From positions 124,001-188,000 of the forward strand of contig NC_089324.1 of assembly GCF_036669915.1 (NCBI RefSeq): a stretch of DNA of 64,000 nt, in the 5' to 3' direction. This DNA is from Pocillopora verrucosa (Eukaryota; Cnidaria; Anthozoa; Scleractinia; Pocilloporidae). The notes below the pieces were generated by a model. The model searched no databases, was not told where the DNA came from, and worked only from the letters and a program-made list of their open reading frames with translations. A program made the position numbers and the translations under genes. Positions 1 through 11,756 of this stretch are shown here, piece by piece. Every line of letters begins with the position of its first letter. Positions within the stretch are counted from its first letter, which is position 1.

Positions 1-1911
1 CCTCTACAGCAGGTGACTGATCCAACAGAAAGTGTACCACACCCCGAGTTGGGGTCGCTCTCTGTTCAAACTGGAGCTGTGACGACATCGATGTCCGATG
101 CCTTTGAATGCAGAGAGGGCTTTCCTTCAAATTCAGAACCGTGCACGCCATCACCTGTGAAACACAAACCACCGGGGCATCTCCCTCCACATTGGAAATC
201 AGCCACCGATAGCCAAGGAAAAGTCTACTACTATCATGCCCTAACAAGGTGAGGAATCTTACTTGTTTGTTAGAACTGTGGCTTTATTATTGCTCAATGG
301 CCACTCTGAGTCCTTGGTAAATAATGAACTGTTGTGTATCTGGGTTTTCTGTCATACGATAACTGTGACGAGTTAGTTACTTCTAGGTCTTGGAAGCGTT
401 AATCATCTATTGGAGAATGATTCTGTTGTTTTCTTCAGCAAGTAACATCGCTAGAGCCGTTAAATTTTTATGAGAGAGTTAAAAGTGTGTCCCGGGCCCT
501 TGGTCAGTAGCCGTGCACCAGATGTCTTCTTCCATGTATCGTTTTCTTTTATTTTCTTTGTCGACCATAATTTTATTCCTGGCGACTATCGCCCAACAGC
601 GTCTACGAAATAAAATTGAAAATGTCTAATGGAGAATTCCCCCCCCCCTTCCTCAGTGATCCTCATATTTAACTTTCTTTCTTTTCGTAGGAAAACTCAT
701 TGGGATGTTCCAAGCTGGGACAGCAGCCCCTCATCAGAGGAAGAACACCCTTATGTTGTCCCAGAACCTGATCATACAAGTATTTCAGCTCACAGCTACG
801 TTGATATGGACGAGGTAAGGCAAACCAGCAACTTGATTGTGGCAACTACTTCCTTGTCCACTCAGAATGAAATCTGAAGTCAACTCTTCTTTTTATTCCT
901 CCAGGATTCACCACCAAACCAAAAATAAAGAAATTAGCCAAGGCTCCTACAACACCTCCGGAGACCCCCCCTGAAAGCCCAACGCTTACCTATACCACAG
1001 CTCCAGCAGATACCACTGCACACAGGAGGGGGGATCACTTGCTGAGAGATGGTACCTCAAGCAGCTCCTCGTCACACCAGAGCAAGAACAGAGAGCTTTC
1101 TAGAATGAAGGTCAGTTGAGTCCGTCTCAGTGGTGACGCTACCTTCCCAGAGCCTGTCACGCCAGTGTCACGCCATGGCCTCTTTCTCGATATGTCACGC
1201 AATTTTTATCGGTCATCATCATTGTTTCAGCATTGTTTCGGATGTACTGTATATCTGTTTACTAACTGATGTATTTTCGTTTTCGATATTTCTCTCCGCA
1301 GCTTTCTAATGTGGTCGTTAACTGCCTAAATCCTTTCTTCAAAGTTGACTGTAAATCAGGCAGGATCCTGAATACTGACGATTTCAAGTATTTCGCAAGG
1401 AAGGTGTGTGCTTCTCTCGCTGAACCTTTTAATTCTTAATTTATTTTGTTGAAATCAAAGCATCGCTACTTGAGTCGGTAGTATTTACAAAGTGAATTAT
1501 ATCCAATTTTGCGAGTCTGTGGGTGAAACTCTGGTTTATAGCGTCCAAATGAAAAATACTGTAAACTGTTGCTCGCATGGTAATGTTTTAATGTGCTCAA
1601 CAAGGTGTTCTATCAGTCGCCGCAACAGAGTATTTAGGGGGGGGCTACAGAAAAGGGGGGAGTCATTCGAATACTACAGAGCCTTAGGGGGGGGGTCAGA
1701 TCAATTTTATTTCAAGTGTCTTCTTTCTGAAATTAACTATACTGAGGAACGTTCTTTTCTTTCGCAGTTAACACACGGAATCCTGAATAAGGAGATGAGC
1801 CACTTGAAAGAAGATGACTCACTGAAGTGCAATGACTCTGTCAAAATCGAAACAAAAGAGTACATTAAGAACTATATGAAAAAGTTTGGACCTGAATATA
1901 AGAGATCCTAG
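1..1911 (+). CDS. SETD2: SETD2 histone H3K36 methyltransferase, C-terminal exons (WW + SRI), partial at 5' end
   Basis: Five exons can be joined by GT-AG borders: 1-248, 691-814, 905-1110, 1302-1403 and 1768-1911 (stop TAG). The first two encode a WW domain (LPPHWKSATDSQGKVYYYH, then KTHWDVP across the intron) with both tryptophans. The last two encode an SRI domain (NCLNPFFKVDCKSGRI; LTHGILNKEM; KEYIKNYMKKFGPEY) that closely follows animal SETD2. In the family the SRI domain binds the phosphorylated C-terminal tail of RNA polymerase II, and the catalytic SET domain lies far upstream, here outside the window. Oddity: exon 905-1110 has three A where the duplicate at 35.9 kb has four (near 914-917). 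Read literally, this shifts the frame to an immediate TAA; the rest of the exon is open in the correct frame. That is either a real lesion or a homopolymer error. Identity is very secure; intactness is less so. Confidence 0.9.
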
Positions 1912-2084
1912 TTAGTAAAAGACCTAAGTTTTACTTTGTACACATTATTCTTAGCCGAGGGAACAGTCTTAAAAAAATGTTTCTAATATTATTTAGGGTG
2001 TTAGTTTTAGCAAGCTTTGTAAGAGCGCTTTTCAATTGAATGTCGCTGATGCAAGATCAAAGAATTGGCCTTGTAATCTCAATG
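1912..2084. other. 3' flank of SETD2, no gene seen
   Basis: AT-rich sequence directly after the SETD2 stop. No canonical AATAAA close to the stop was found by eye. It presumably holds the 3' UTR. Confidence 0.4.
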
Positions 2085-2310
2085 AACGATGAGAACAAAC
2101 TGAAATTTCTGAAAGGAGCCAGTGGGATCTCAAAGTAAAACAGCCAATCAGAGGAAAGCGCGGGAAAACGTACGTTGCTAAGTCGTGATTGGTGTTTAGC
2201 CTTGGATCTGATTGGTGGAGAGGATGGTGCGAGTTTTCTTGACCAATCGTAGAGCTTATTTAAGCAAAGGAAAGGTAGTCTAGATTTTATACGTGGGACA
2301 CTCAATTGGA
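2085..2310. repeat. Interspersed repeat with CCAAT/ATTGG blocks (copy 1)
   Basis: The blocks AAGTCGTGATTG, ATCTGATTGGT and GACCAATC recur in the same order at 33.59-33.82 kb, and the end of the unit recurs at 28.82-28.89 kb (GGACCAATCACAGAGCAGAG). All copies end near an ACTCAATT motif. No coding capacity; a short non-autonomous interspersed element is the simplest reading. Confidence 0.6.
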
Positions 2311-2789
2311 TTTCGCTCTTATCTTTTAGTTTTTGATATAGATTAGTTCAAGATAGTCTTAGCTTGTATTTAGGCGTTATTAACATTTCAAATCTCGAAG
2401 GATAATTGTAAGTACAAAGTTCTGTCGTTTCTGTTATGTTATTTTTTAGGGTGTGAAATAATTTATCTTCTTAAATGCATCCATGTAAAATACTTCATTC
2501 GTTTGTTCGGACAGTTTTCCGCCGGTTGCTATCTATGTGCTCTTGTGGATGTATTGCGTTTGTTTTTGATGTCGGTGCTGTGCGTTTTTCCTTGAAGGAA
2601 AGAGCTAACATCAAAGATAACTAGAGATAGGAACGAATCCGACTCCTCGTTTAGTTTGTAAATTATTTCACACAACTCTACTTTTATTTTTTAAAGTTCT
2701 GCTGTCGCTGTGTTTGTCTGTCACCTTGCTTTTTGACCATTCAAATGAAAGCTACGGAGAAGACTTTTCATGCGGGACTGTTTATTCTG

Positions 2790-3230
2790 CTGTCAAAGAG
2801 TTGTAGTACAGTTGTTGTAAACCTTGTTTTATTCTCCATTGTGTTTCGTCTAGTTGTCGTGGACTTCTTCAAGGATTTTTACGTGTAAACACTACACGCC
2901 GGTATTTATAAGCCATGGTTAGCGGCCATGGCGTGCGTCAAACACGATAAAGGCCTGGCCGGATTTACGAAAAGGAACTAGAGAAGTTGTAGAAAAGTTT
3001 TAAGGCAAAGTGACAAAAAGATTAAAAACCGTGGCTCCCAAATCTTTTTCTCACCTTCAGCTTAAAACGTTCTTCACGTAATAACTGCCAACTATGGCTT
3101 ATAAATACGGGTCTTTAATGTTCATCAGTAAAACTCCCTGAAGAAGTCTACAACAGTTAGACGAAACGCTTCGGAGAGTAAAACAAATCTCACAATAACC
3201 GTTCGCAGAGTGCTGTTCGCTGGTTTGTTT
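2790..3230. repeat. Inverted pair of a short element with a hammerhead-like core
   Basis: Sequence at about 3085-3215 (+) reappears inverted at about 2790-2935. Shared blocks include TATGGCTTATAAATAC, TGAAGAAGTC and AGACGAAAC. A related copy on the plus strand lies at about 17700-17830. The core (CTGAAGA, hairpin GTCTA/TAGAC, GAAAC) resembles a hammerhead ribozyme core with one extra A. Confidence 0.55.
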
Positions 3231-3363
3231 GAAAAGTAAAAAAGCTAAAAAATAGTACCACGCACGACCCAGTAATGTAATTGTTATATAATCCAAGCTG
3301 AGAAAAGCGCGAAGATAATATGTTCCGCTGGTAACACGTCACTATCTTTTGTACAGTCGCTCT

Positions 3364-3421
3364 CTACCCTCCAAAAGAAAATTGGGAAGGGGCCACGTCC
3401 TGATTTTCTTTTGGAGGATAG
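3364..3421. repeat. Near-perfect 19-bp hairpin
   Basis: The arms 3364-3382 and 3403-3421 are inverted complements with a single mismatch, separated by 20 bases. There is no T-tract or gene context for a terminator; it is probably a remnant of a foldback element. Confidence 0.7.
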
Positions 3422-4089
3422 GTGGCGGCAGTACACTGGCTTCATGCCGCAGCTTCCTGACCATGCAGCGCCATTACTGTTTCCTTACAGCGTGATATTC
3501 GGCGAGTCTTATCCGTGACAAAAAAAACTGCGTTGGCGCACATACACAAGAACAAAATAAAACATTTCTAACGATGGCAGAGATTCAAGTTCCAAGAACT
3601 TTTTATAACAAGCACAATCCAAAATTAGGTCACAAAATATTGATTAAAACCGCAAACCGTTAATATTGCGCTCTGAATCCAAAATGCGAATATTGATTAA
3701 ATCCGCCGATCCGTTTCCCTATTCACCCCTTTCGTCCCAGCCATCTGTTGTAAAACTCAAAGAGTACTGAGCACTCGCTTGCCAAAATTACGCCTGCTCT
3801 GCAGGCTACCATACCAAGAGTGACCTTTCAAATGAAAGCTACTTAGCAATATTTTCATGAGGCTCTCTTTATCATGCTTGACTTGGGGTCCTTTAAAATT
3901 TAACTCTGACTTGTGACTTAAACCATTCAATTAATAGCTGATATGGTGCCACACATCTTTGTGATGTACCACGTGGTTTTAACTCAAGTTTTTCAAGTAC
4001 CCGAGTGTTTCACCAATGCCTTTGAAAGGGAACCCAAGTGAACCTTTATTTTCCGTGACGTTGTTTTTCATAGTGAAGTTTCGAGCATT
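3422..4089. other. Intergenic, no gene recognised
   Basis: Reading both strands shows no recognisable coding region or RNA gene. Confidence 0.4.
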
Positions 4090-4245
4090 CGTCATTCTCT
4101 CTGACGAAGGGCTAACGTTCGTAACGTCAGCTTTGAAACTCTTCACAGTGGCCAATTTATGTTATCAGCTCAGTTGATGAATTACCTTCAGTTGTCATAC
4201 TCTCCCACCGAGGCAGCACCACATTTTCTTTAGAACTTAATCCCT
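4090..4245 (+). repeat. Possible Penelope-like retroelement 3'-end remnant
   Basis: CTGACGAAGGGCTAACG followed by a degraded CGAAACGTCAG-type block, then GTGGCCAATTTATGTTATCA, resembles a widespread invertebrate repeat that carries a hammerhead-like core. Penelope-like elements are known to encode such motifs. No GIY-YIG or reverse transcriptase fragment is visible here, so the class is an inference. Confidence 0.35.
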
Positions 4246-4569
4246 TTATTTAATCGAAAAACAGACGTAACACGTAACACAATCGTCAGTCAAGGGAACC
4301 TCTTCATACTGATCCGTTTCATGTTCGAAATGATTCAGCTTTCAAATATTCGCTGCAGCGTACACAGCTTCAGATAACCACCGAAGTGTTTCATTTTGAC
4401 CCACTTTCCCGCCGACGACGCACTACAGTCTCTCAAAACTACTGATGAATAACCTCGTTCACAAACTTAGTCAGATTAGCTCTCTTCTCAGCAAGCGGCA
4501 GCTGGCTACTGAAAAATATATACACCGTTCACAAAGTTAGGTGACCACCAGAAAAAAATATTGGACTGA

Positions 4570-4800
4570 GAACAACGATAATGAGGCGAGCGTTTTCACG
4601 TCCATCGATTTAAGAGCCGTTTTCTCCCACAGAGTTTCCAGTAAAGCTATTATCTACCATCTACCTCAATACTGAATGAGTTATAGGCTTATCCGTGGAA
4701 AACAAAGAAAAAAAAGAAAAAGAAAGAAGTGGGCTGTCTGAAAAGACCTATTTCAGGTTTTTGCAAATTTTCGAAAATTTGGTGGACAATTCCTGGTTAA
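4570..4800 (+). repeat. Interspersed repeat, three copies in window (copy 1)
   Basis: The region (blocks CTCCCACAG, ATTATCTACC, CTTATCC, AAGTGGGC, AAAATTTGGTGGAC) matches 54897-55225 on the same strand and about 26620-26945 in inverse orientation. Noncoding. Confidence 0.7.
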
Positions 4801-5028
4801 ACTAACTCATCGGAACTCTTATAAAGAGATACGCTACACGCTGTCTTGCTTCAAGTTAATAAACTTAGATGTTTGATAAGCATTTTACAGAAATGCTTTC
4901 CTCTGTGTATCGATTCAAGTTCTCCTTCGCAGATGGCGTCCTCTTTTTAAATGCTTGTAATTAAATAGTTGTGAGCTTTACTAAATCTAGTTCATTCTGC
5001 TACAGAGGTTTTATCAAAGTCATGGCTC

Positions 5029-7800
5029 TTAAGATGCGCTAGGCACCGGCCAATTTCCAAAATCAAATGTCACGTTGTCGCCCATGATCATAAATGGCGC
5101 CCATTGAGAAACTTTGTCAAAGTCGTTATTTCTCATCCACTTCCTGGCCTTCTGGAGAGATTCACTTGCGCTTTCACCGCGGAACAAATGTTTGTAGAAA
5201 CAAGTCATGAACTGCTCTGTGGCTGTGTCATCCAGGGCCCATCGTACCGCTAACACTGAACGAGCTCCGGATCTTATGAACGCTCGTGCAAGTCCAATTA
5301 CTCCTTCGGTTCTAATCTGTCCACGAGCACTGTGACAACAACTAAGCACCACTAGTTTAGCTCGCAACCGGGTCTTTGAAATATCTGCCATCGGCAAAAG
5401 ATAATCTTCTTCTCGAGGAAAAGTTGGGAGTAGGGTAGGGTGCCTAGGAGAAAGAGTAATCTCCTCTCTTTCGGCATCATCATGGGCAGCAATGTGTATC
5501 AGGCTCACTGAATTTATCGCTTGGAGTACAGAATGCTTTGTCGCGGACTCTCCTATCAAAGGCCTTACGCCAAGAAGTCCTCCAATCATCTCTGCTTCCT
5601 TTCTTGCACATGGCAATGGTGTCATATCTCGGCACCTCCCCTTGTAAATCACCTTTCCAACCAAAGGGTCACCCACTATCAGTGCCCCGGTCTCACTGTG
5701 ATAGTCTGGAGGACTGTCTTGAACAAGCTTGAGAGTCGTGAGAGAGGGAACTAGCCGAATCCTGCATGTCTCTGATAAATACTTGACTCCTTCGTCAGCT
5801 AAGGCAGCAAATGGCACTTGGTACATACAGGAATCAGGGACAACTATGATCTCGGGCTGCTTCAGTAAACTGGCCACAGGAGCGATGATTATTTTGTAAC
5901 ACAAGTGAAGACTTGTTTTGAAATCTTCGGCATCGTAGTCACGCAGCACTGAGCGGTTGTCGTAGTGAAGTGACATCAGTTCGGTGTCATCTAAAGATCG
6001 ATCTTCGCAACTCTGTACGGGTAAAATGGCGTGGCTGCGAAAGGCTCCTTTAAAGAACTCATCTAACTCAGGGACTATTCCAGTCACCTTGTTTTTGTCC
6101 AGGCTCGCTTCCTTTTTATGAAAATTGAATAGCTCCCGTTGCTTTAATGATCCAAAACCGTACCCCATTTTGACCAACCGAAATGTACAGGCATGCACAG
6201 TCTGCTTCTTTTGTGATGATCCCTTGAATACCGCACCAAGATTGTGGATCGCTCGAGATCTGCTCTTGAACAGAGTACCGAGCTGCCATCAGGTTGGCCA
6301 GGCCTCTTGCCCTTTTCAGCTCTTCGACGTAAAGGGCATCTTGCGGCTTACCAGTGGAAGAAAGCAACCAACTGAAGAACATGTAGGGAAAGGTGCCGTG
6401 CTCTTCTAAAAGAGATAGTTGAAACTGATCGTTTTCTTTAAGAAAACCTCTCAAAGTGTCGAACTTTTGGATGCCTTGAAAAAGATACGAAGAGGCCTCT
6501 TCGAGATTACATTGTGACACATTAAACACCGATAGATAACAAAGAGAGTAAAACTCGTGCAAGTGTTGTCCAATATCCCTACTTAATAGAAGAGCCTGCT
6601 TAAAGTTCTCTTCGGCTATGTCATTTTTACCAAGCGATGTAAAACACAATCCTAAATCGACATAGATTACTACTACTCCTTCTCTCTCGCCGATTTCCAT
6701 GTGAATTGTGAGGGCTTTCTCATAATATTCTTGAGCCTTGTCATATTCACCACGCTGACAAGAAATTTTACCAAGATGTCTGTAGTCTGCCGCTTCTCTC
6801 CTTCTATCTCCGATACCCTCTCTTACTGCCATTGCCTTCTTTAGATAGTCGTCAGCCTTTGCATACTTGCCGAGCGAGAGAAACAAACATGTGGGTTTCC
6901 ATAATTACTTGCCGCTCCTCTATTATCACCAATTTTTGGATACGAAGTGCTTTCTCCATACACTCTTCAGCTTTGCTATATTGGCCAAGGCATTGGAACA
7001 AAGTTCCTGTGTTTTCGTAGCATTTTGCTTCTCCATCTCTGTTGCCAATTTCTATTTTAATAGCGAGTGCTTTTTCCTGATATTCTAGGGCCTTGTCATG
7101 ATGACCGAGTGATTGGAACAAAGTTCCTAGGTTTCCGTAGCTTGTTGCTTCTCCATCCCTGTCACCAATTTCTATTCTGATAGCGAGTGCTTTCTCCTGA
7201 TATTCTCGGGCCTTGTCATATTGACTAAGTGAGTGAAACAAAGTTCTTAAGTTTCCGTAGCTTGTTGCTTCTCCATCCCTGTTGCCAATTCCTGTATCGA
7301 TAGCAAGTGCTTTCTCCAGATATTCTCGGGCCTTGTCATATTGACTAGGCGATTGCAACGTTGTTCCGAGGTTTTTGTAACATTGTTCCTAGCCTTTTGT
7401 GTTTCCTATCGTTTTCGTGATGTTCATTGCTGATTCGTAAAATTTCCAGGCCTTTATGAACTTACTTTGTGCCTGAAGTATTGCTGCCAGGAATAAATGT
7501 AGCCATCCTTTTTCAGCGGTGTCATTACAGTCTTGCTATAGGAAGAGTTTCCCAAGGTATTTTTCTGTACTTGTTTAATCCTTTATGTAAACGTAAGCAA
7601 AGATTATTTTCATGTAGGAGGCACGAAACATAGTGTTTGCCAATGAACCATCGATAGCCAGCACCTGACTGTGTAATTTAATCAAACATTCCTTGAACAC
7701 CTCGATGGCCTGCAACACTCGACTAGTTTTTCGAAGGAATTCGGCGACCACTATACCTATGAAGATAGAACCGGCGATTTCCTTAGTCTATGTCAAGGCA
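5029..7800 (-). pseudogene. TPR-CHAT (TTC28-like) pseudogene, short TPR array
   Basis: On the minus strand, N-terminal sequence similar to the intact gene at 12.5-16.9 kb begins near 7800 but lacks its ATG and carries stops. About four TPR units (7358-6915) follow, then degenerate TPRs and a CHAT domain down to the stop at 5029. Frameshifts split it near 6885-6915 and near 6117-6125, where the intact paralogue reads smoothly from TGAILFSEKK. The CHAT half keeps both presumed catalytic elements, HIAAHD (His) and LSCCHSARG (Cys). The Gly after the His is Asp here. Relative to the intact copy it has an insertion of about 20 residues after DEFFK. It could still give a CHAT-only product of about 360-390 residues from an internal start, but disruption of the scaffold argues for a pseudogene. 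Confidence 0.8.
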
Positions 7801-7829
7801 AATTAATGGAAGCGAATCAGTTGTTTTCA

Positions 7830-8360
7830 TAGACAGTACTTACCACAATCTGTAGCCTTCAGTGCCCTGCTTTGAAAATAATTTTAACCATCTCTTTTCA
7901 TCCTTTGAGTTTTTTCCAACACACGTCATACGTCAGTCACATCAGACAGCCAATAAAGTGTGATTTTCTATTTCTGTTCGACTGTCGATTCCGTAATCAC
8001 TCTCTTTCCCAGGCACGCTGAACGGCCAAACATAAGCGTCAGTGGAAAAGGTCCTTTAGGTATTATCAAATACCTATTAATTTTGTCCGCTCGTCGTCAG
8101 CTGATTTACGTAGGATTTCTATTAGACCAAGTGCAGGACAATCTTTTATTTGTGGAGCGTTATTCCATTGTAAGCACCGAGCGCCTTTTCACTGACAACT
8201 CACTTGACGTGGAAATTGTGAGAAACTACTCAACATGAACATGGAAATATCTCCACCGTCAAATATGGATTAATGGACAACCTGTTAGCTTATGCGCCAA
8301 GTGAGGAAAACGGATGAACTCGCTCCAAGGACAACTGGAGGAGAATCAAGGAAGTAAATT
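7830..8360 (-). promoter_or_regulatory. Upstream region / possible 5' UTR exon of the TPR-CHAT copy, duplicated at 23.7 kb
   Basis: On the minus strand CAGATTGTG|GTAAGT near 7850 looks like a strong splice donor about 50 bases before the TPR-CHAT N-terminal homology. The donor and about 500 bases upstream of it are repeated at 23695-24213, where no TPR-CHAT body follows. A 5' non-coding exon plus promoter is inferred from this conservation; no TATA box or start site is proven. Confidence 0.4.
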
Positions 8361-8601
8361 AATTTGTTTTTTCTTATGTTAACTGTCTTCCAGTAATTCG
8401 TTAGGATCTTCTCTCAGCCTCCAGGTCCTTTTCGAGTGAGCAGTGACAAGCCTGGGGCGAGCTAGAGGAAGCAGGTGAGGGTGCCGAGCCTCAGATCGAT
8501 ACGTTTGGACGATTCTTTCAGATTTCTGATGGGATTGCTAAGTTTTCATGACAAGGGAATTTATAGGTATTCAATAGTTTTTCATGTAGATATTTGTGTT
8601 T

Positions 8602-8815
8602 TTAACCCTAATGAACCCCGGGAGTGACCAGTTTTTAATTTCTCCTCACAATAATACTACTGAGTCATTCTTTAAGATAATGAGAATATGGCAAATGATC
8701 ACCAACTTAACAACCTTTGATTGTTAAACAAATTCTCCTTGTCAGTACCAGAGGAATTATACAGAGAAAAGTATAGAGAACATTGATACTGATGTTAGGA
8801 TGTAGAGAGGTTTAA
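8602..8815. repeat. TTAA-flanked MITE (subfamily II)
   Basis: Starts TTAACCCTAATGAACCCC and ends at TTTAA. It is internally similar to the element at 30479-30682 (blocks AACAAATTCTCCTT, GTCAG, TACTGATGTT). Flanking TTAA and CCC...GGG-like termini suggest a non-autonomous piggyBac-like element. No coding capacity. Confidence 0.6.
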
Positions 8816-10477
8816 GTTTCAGATAAAGCTAAATGATCACATTCCTTCTGGCATTAATAACAAATCAGAAAGCACATCTCGAACACCAGTACTTTCTATA
8901 GATGACTCTTTGTTTTGGCAAAAACCAGCTCTTTCTGTTTTTTTCTTTCTTCAGGGTTCCGAGACTGAAGAAGTTTTCCTCACTAACAAATTACAGTATG
9001 TTTATATTTTCTGTTGTTTCTATCCGCTGGATGAAAAGACGGTGACATGGTGTACACTCAAATAAAACGAATTTATTAAAAACTGGGTAGGAAATAATAC
9101 ATTTATCCTTTCAGGCCCCCAATATCTCAGTAGTAATTCTTCTTACTGTCTGTTATAGAATTCTTATAATTTTAGTTTAGAGAATTTTGTATTTGATCAA
9201 CTAATGATACCTAATTGAAATTTTTCTTTATTCCCATCACTTGTCTGCTTGATATTGTATTGATATGGTTAGGAGAAATTTTGTCTTGGTCATTTACAAT
9301 GTATGAGAGTTGAAAGTTTACATTGACATGAGATATAATTCTCAACCAATTGTTCACATTAACAAAAAATAAGCAAACCAATGCTAAGAAATGTTTCTTT
9401 TTTATTGCTTATGTTTTCCAAGTTACTGGCTAGTGTTAAAACTATTTCCGTGGCTGTCGTGAACACATGAATAGAAGCCACTAAAGAACTGAAACCATCA
9501 ACTCAACACAGCTAAACATAAATCTTCAAAAAAAAGTTCTGATTTTAAGGTAAACATAATTAGTAATAAAAAGTTTACCACAAAACAGTGTTCTTAGTTA
9601 GATCTGAATCAGCCTTCACTTTGGTGGTTGTTTTCTAGATCTTACTTGGTAATAAGAGTAAACTTATATACATGCAAACCCCAATGCTAAGGAGTAAGTT
9701 TTAGAAACCATGCATGTGTATCTGGTCTGGTTTGGCCAGTTTCAGCTGTTTCAGAAAATCACTGATACTCTGACGCTGGTCACCTTGTGGCTGTATCACC
9801 TCTCCATATTCTGGGTTTTTAAAAACTGTTCCATTGCAGTTAAATTCCTGCGAAGGCGAAAAAAAGGAAAAATATTGAACACATGGTCCTCATTGTTTCA
9901 AGGGTAGTTACCGCTGTCTACTGCACTTTCATGCTACAGCTTGCTTGCATTCAGAATATGGTTGTTTCAGAACACGTCAATGGAACAAGGCATGTTCCTC
10001 TTTAGGACTAAGTTAGGTATATTGATCATGACTCTCCCTGTTACACATGAAGGGTTAAACAAGCAAGCCACTTATGCATTAATCCTATTAACATCAATAA
10101 AGATAATGGAATTGAAATTCCTGACGCATGGATGCCTTACTATCAAAAAGCATGATAGCCAATCGGTAAAAAGGCAAAGCTATAAGGAAATGATATCCAA
10201 TACTCAGAATAATAATGAGGATCAAAATGCACCGATGACAGCGCATCATAACCCGCCAATAACATCAAATTATGGTGTTACAAGTAGCGACACATAACCT
10301 TTCAACTTCCTCACCTAACGAAGTAATTAGCAGTCGAAACGTCTCAATTGATTAGCCTGAATCTTACATCTTAGGAAAATAATTAAATTTATATTATCAA
10401 TAAAAAACGGCACTTTCAATAACACCTTTCACAATAATACTTAAGCAATTATCTGCACTTTCTATCTGTTTACCAGC
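8816..10477. other. AT-rich intergenic stretch, no gene recognised
   Basis: 9110-9300 resembles the interior of the TTAA element at 44211-44420 (blocks GATCAACTAAT, TTTTTCTTTATTC, TATTGTATTGATAT) and is probably a degraded copy. Open stretches near 9710 and 9941 show no family features. Confidence 0.4.
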
Positions 10478-10594
10478 ATAATAACCCACTAATGGGATGT
10501 TGAGGTAACACAAGAAAAGGTTATAAATCATGTGCAAGACGCCAATGATTCATTCACTTTTCTCTTGTTCTCCCAACATCCTCAGTGGGTTATT
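10478..10594. repeat. Foldback element of about 117 bp
   Basis: ATAACCCACTAATGGGATGTTGAGG at the left end is mirrored by the complement CCAACATCCTCAGTGGGTTAT at the right. Inner arms with AACACAAGAAAAG and CTTTTCTCTTGTT also pair. A MITE-like foldback without coding capacity. Confidence 0.65.
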
Positions 10595-11315
10595 TTGCCA
10601 GTTAACTGATGTTATTTAAGGTCTCCTGCTTTATAAACTAAACTTAAAACAAAACAACAGTATGTTTTAATTTTCTATGGGTTACTCGTGCAATAAAGCT
10701 GGGTTTATAACCAATCAGGGCACTTGTAGGTGCTTCAAAAATATTTATAAACCCAAGTTATTCTCAAATTAACCATAAAAATTATAATTTCTTGATTCTT
10801 CTATTGTGATTGGTTTAAAAATTTTCTATTTTCCACCAATTCACCAGCGGTCATTGACTTTAAAACCATTTTCTTTTGCATATTTCCTCTTCGTTTGTAC
10901 GGTCTACACGGGTGTAATTTGATCAAGGACTCAGTGAAAAGAAGAAAAAACCGGCCAGATAATTTTATTTTGTTGAATAATAAATGTCCTTAGGCAAAAA
11001 TTTCGGCCTCTGTATCACCCCCCAGATATTTGGGCAGACGGCAGCACCCAGTGGGAAAGGCTCGCAATTCTCATCACTAGTTTCTCCGCGTCTACACTTG
11101 GAACGCCTCGGAGGAAAACGACTCGAGCGTTGTAACAGAAGCTCGAGTAATGAGGTTCTTATCCTTACCCTAAGGAATGATACCAAACAGAAACAGCTCT
11201 TAGATAGATTTACAAGACATTAATGAGGTCCTATTCTGTTCTTTAGTCCTCATCAAAGCTGCTTGACTAATGTGCAGAACATCTGGGAGAGCTTTTGTTT
11301 GTGCCATAAAATCAC

Positions 11316-11510
11316 ATGGAAACCATCAAATTGAGCAACGGTGGTTCGCTACCCGCTCTTGGTCTTGGGACATGGAAAAGCAAACCAGATAAGGTCACCT
11401 CTACCGTAGAAATGGCGATAAAGGCTGGATACAGACACATCGACTGCGCAGCGGTTTATGGTAATGAAAAAGAAGTCGGACAGGCTTTAAAGTCTTGTAT
11501 CGGAAAAACG
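11316..11510 (+). CDS. Aldo-keto reductase, orphan first exon
   Basis: ATG at 11316 opens a 65-codon exon ending in a good donor (ACG|GTACGG). Motifs are [29 protein letters not shown] and EVGQAL, the N-terminal first strand and helix of AKR1-type NADPH-dependent reductases. The conserved Asp and Tyr of the catalytic tetrad are present in [11 protein letters not shown]; the Lys and His would lie in later exons. None of those is recognisable downstream before the TPR-CHAT block begins at about 11.75 kb on the other strand. Either the following introns run beyond or through the repeat block, or this is an exon stranded by rearrangement. Family assignment is firm; functionality is doubtful. Confidence 0.7.
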
Positions 11511-11756
11511 GTACGGAAATTTTATGGACTGATTCTCTCTGATTCTCTCTGACCCTCAGTCAGTAAAGTCGAGTGAAAGGACAGGCTGATAAAGCGACAA
11601 ACTTACAAAATTTTGCAAAAAAATGTTAAAAGTTTTTGCAGGGCTTTTATCCGGTTTAGATTTGCCTATTTTGTTTACATAACTTCTTTCACCGCAAAAG
11701 GACGTGCGTGTGCCTACCAAGGAGCGAGAATATGCATACTGATGTTGAGTACGAAG

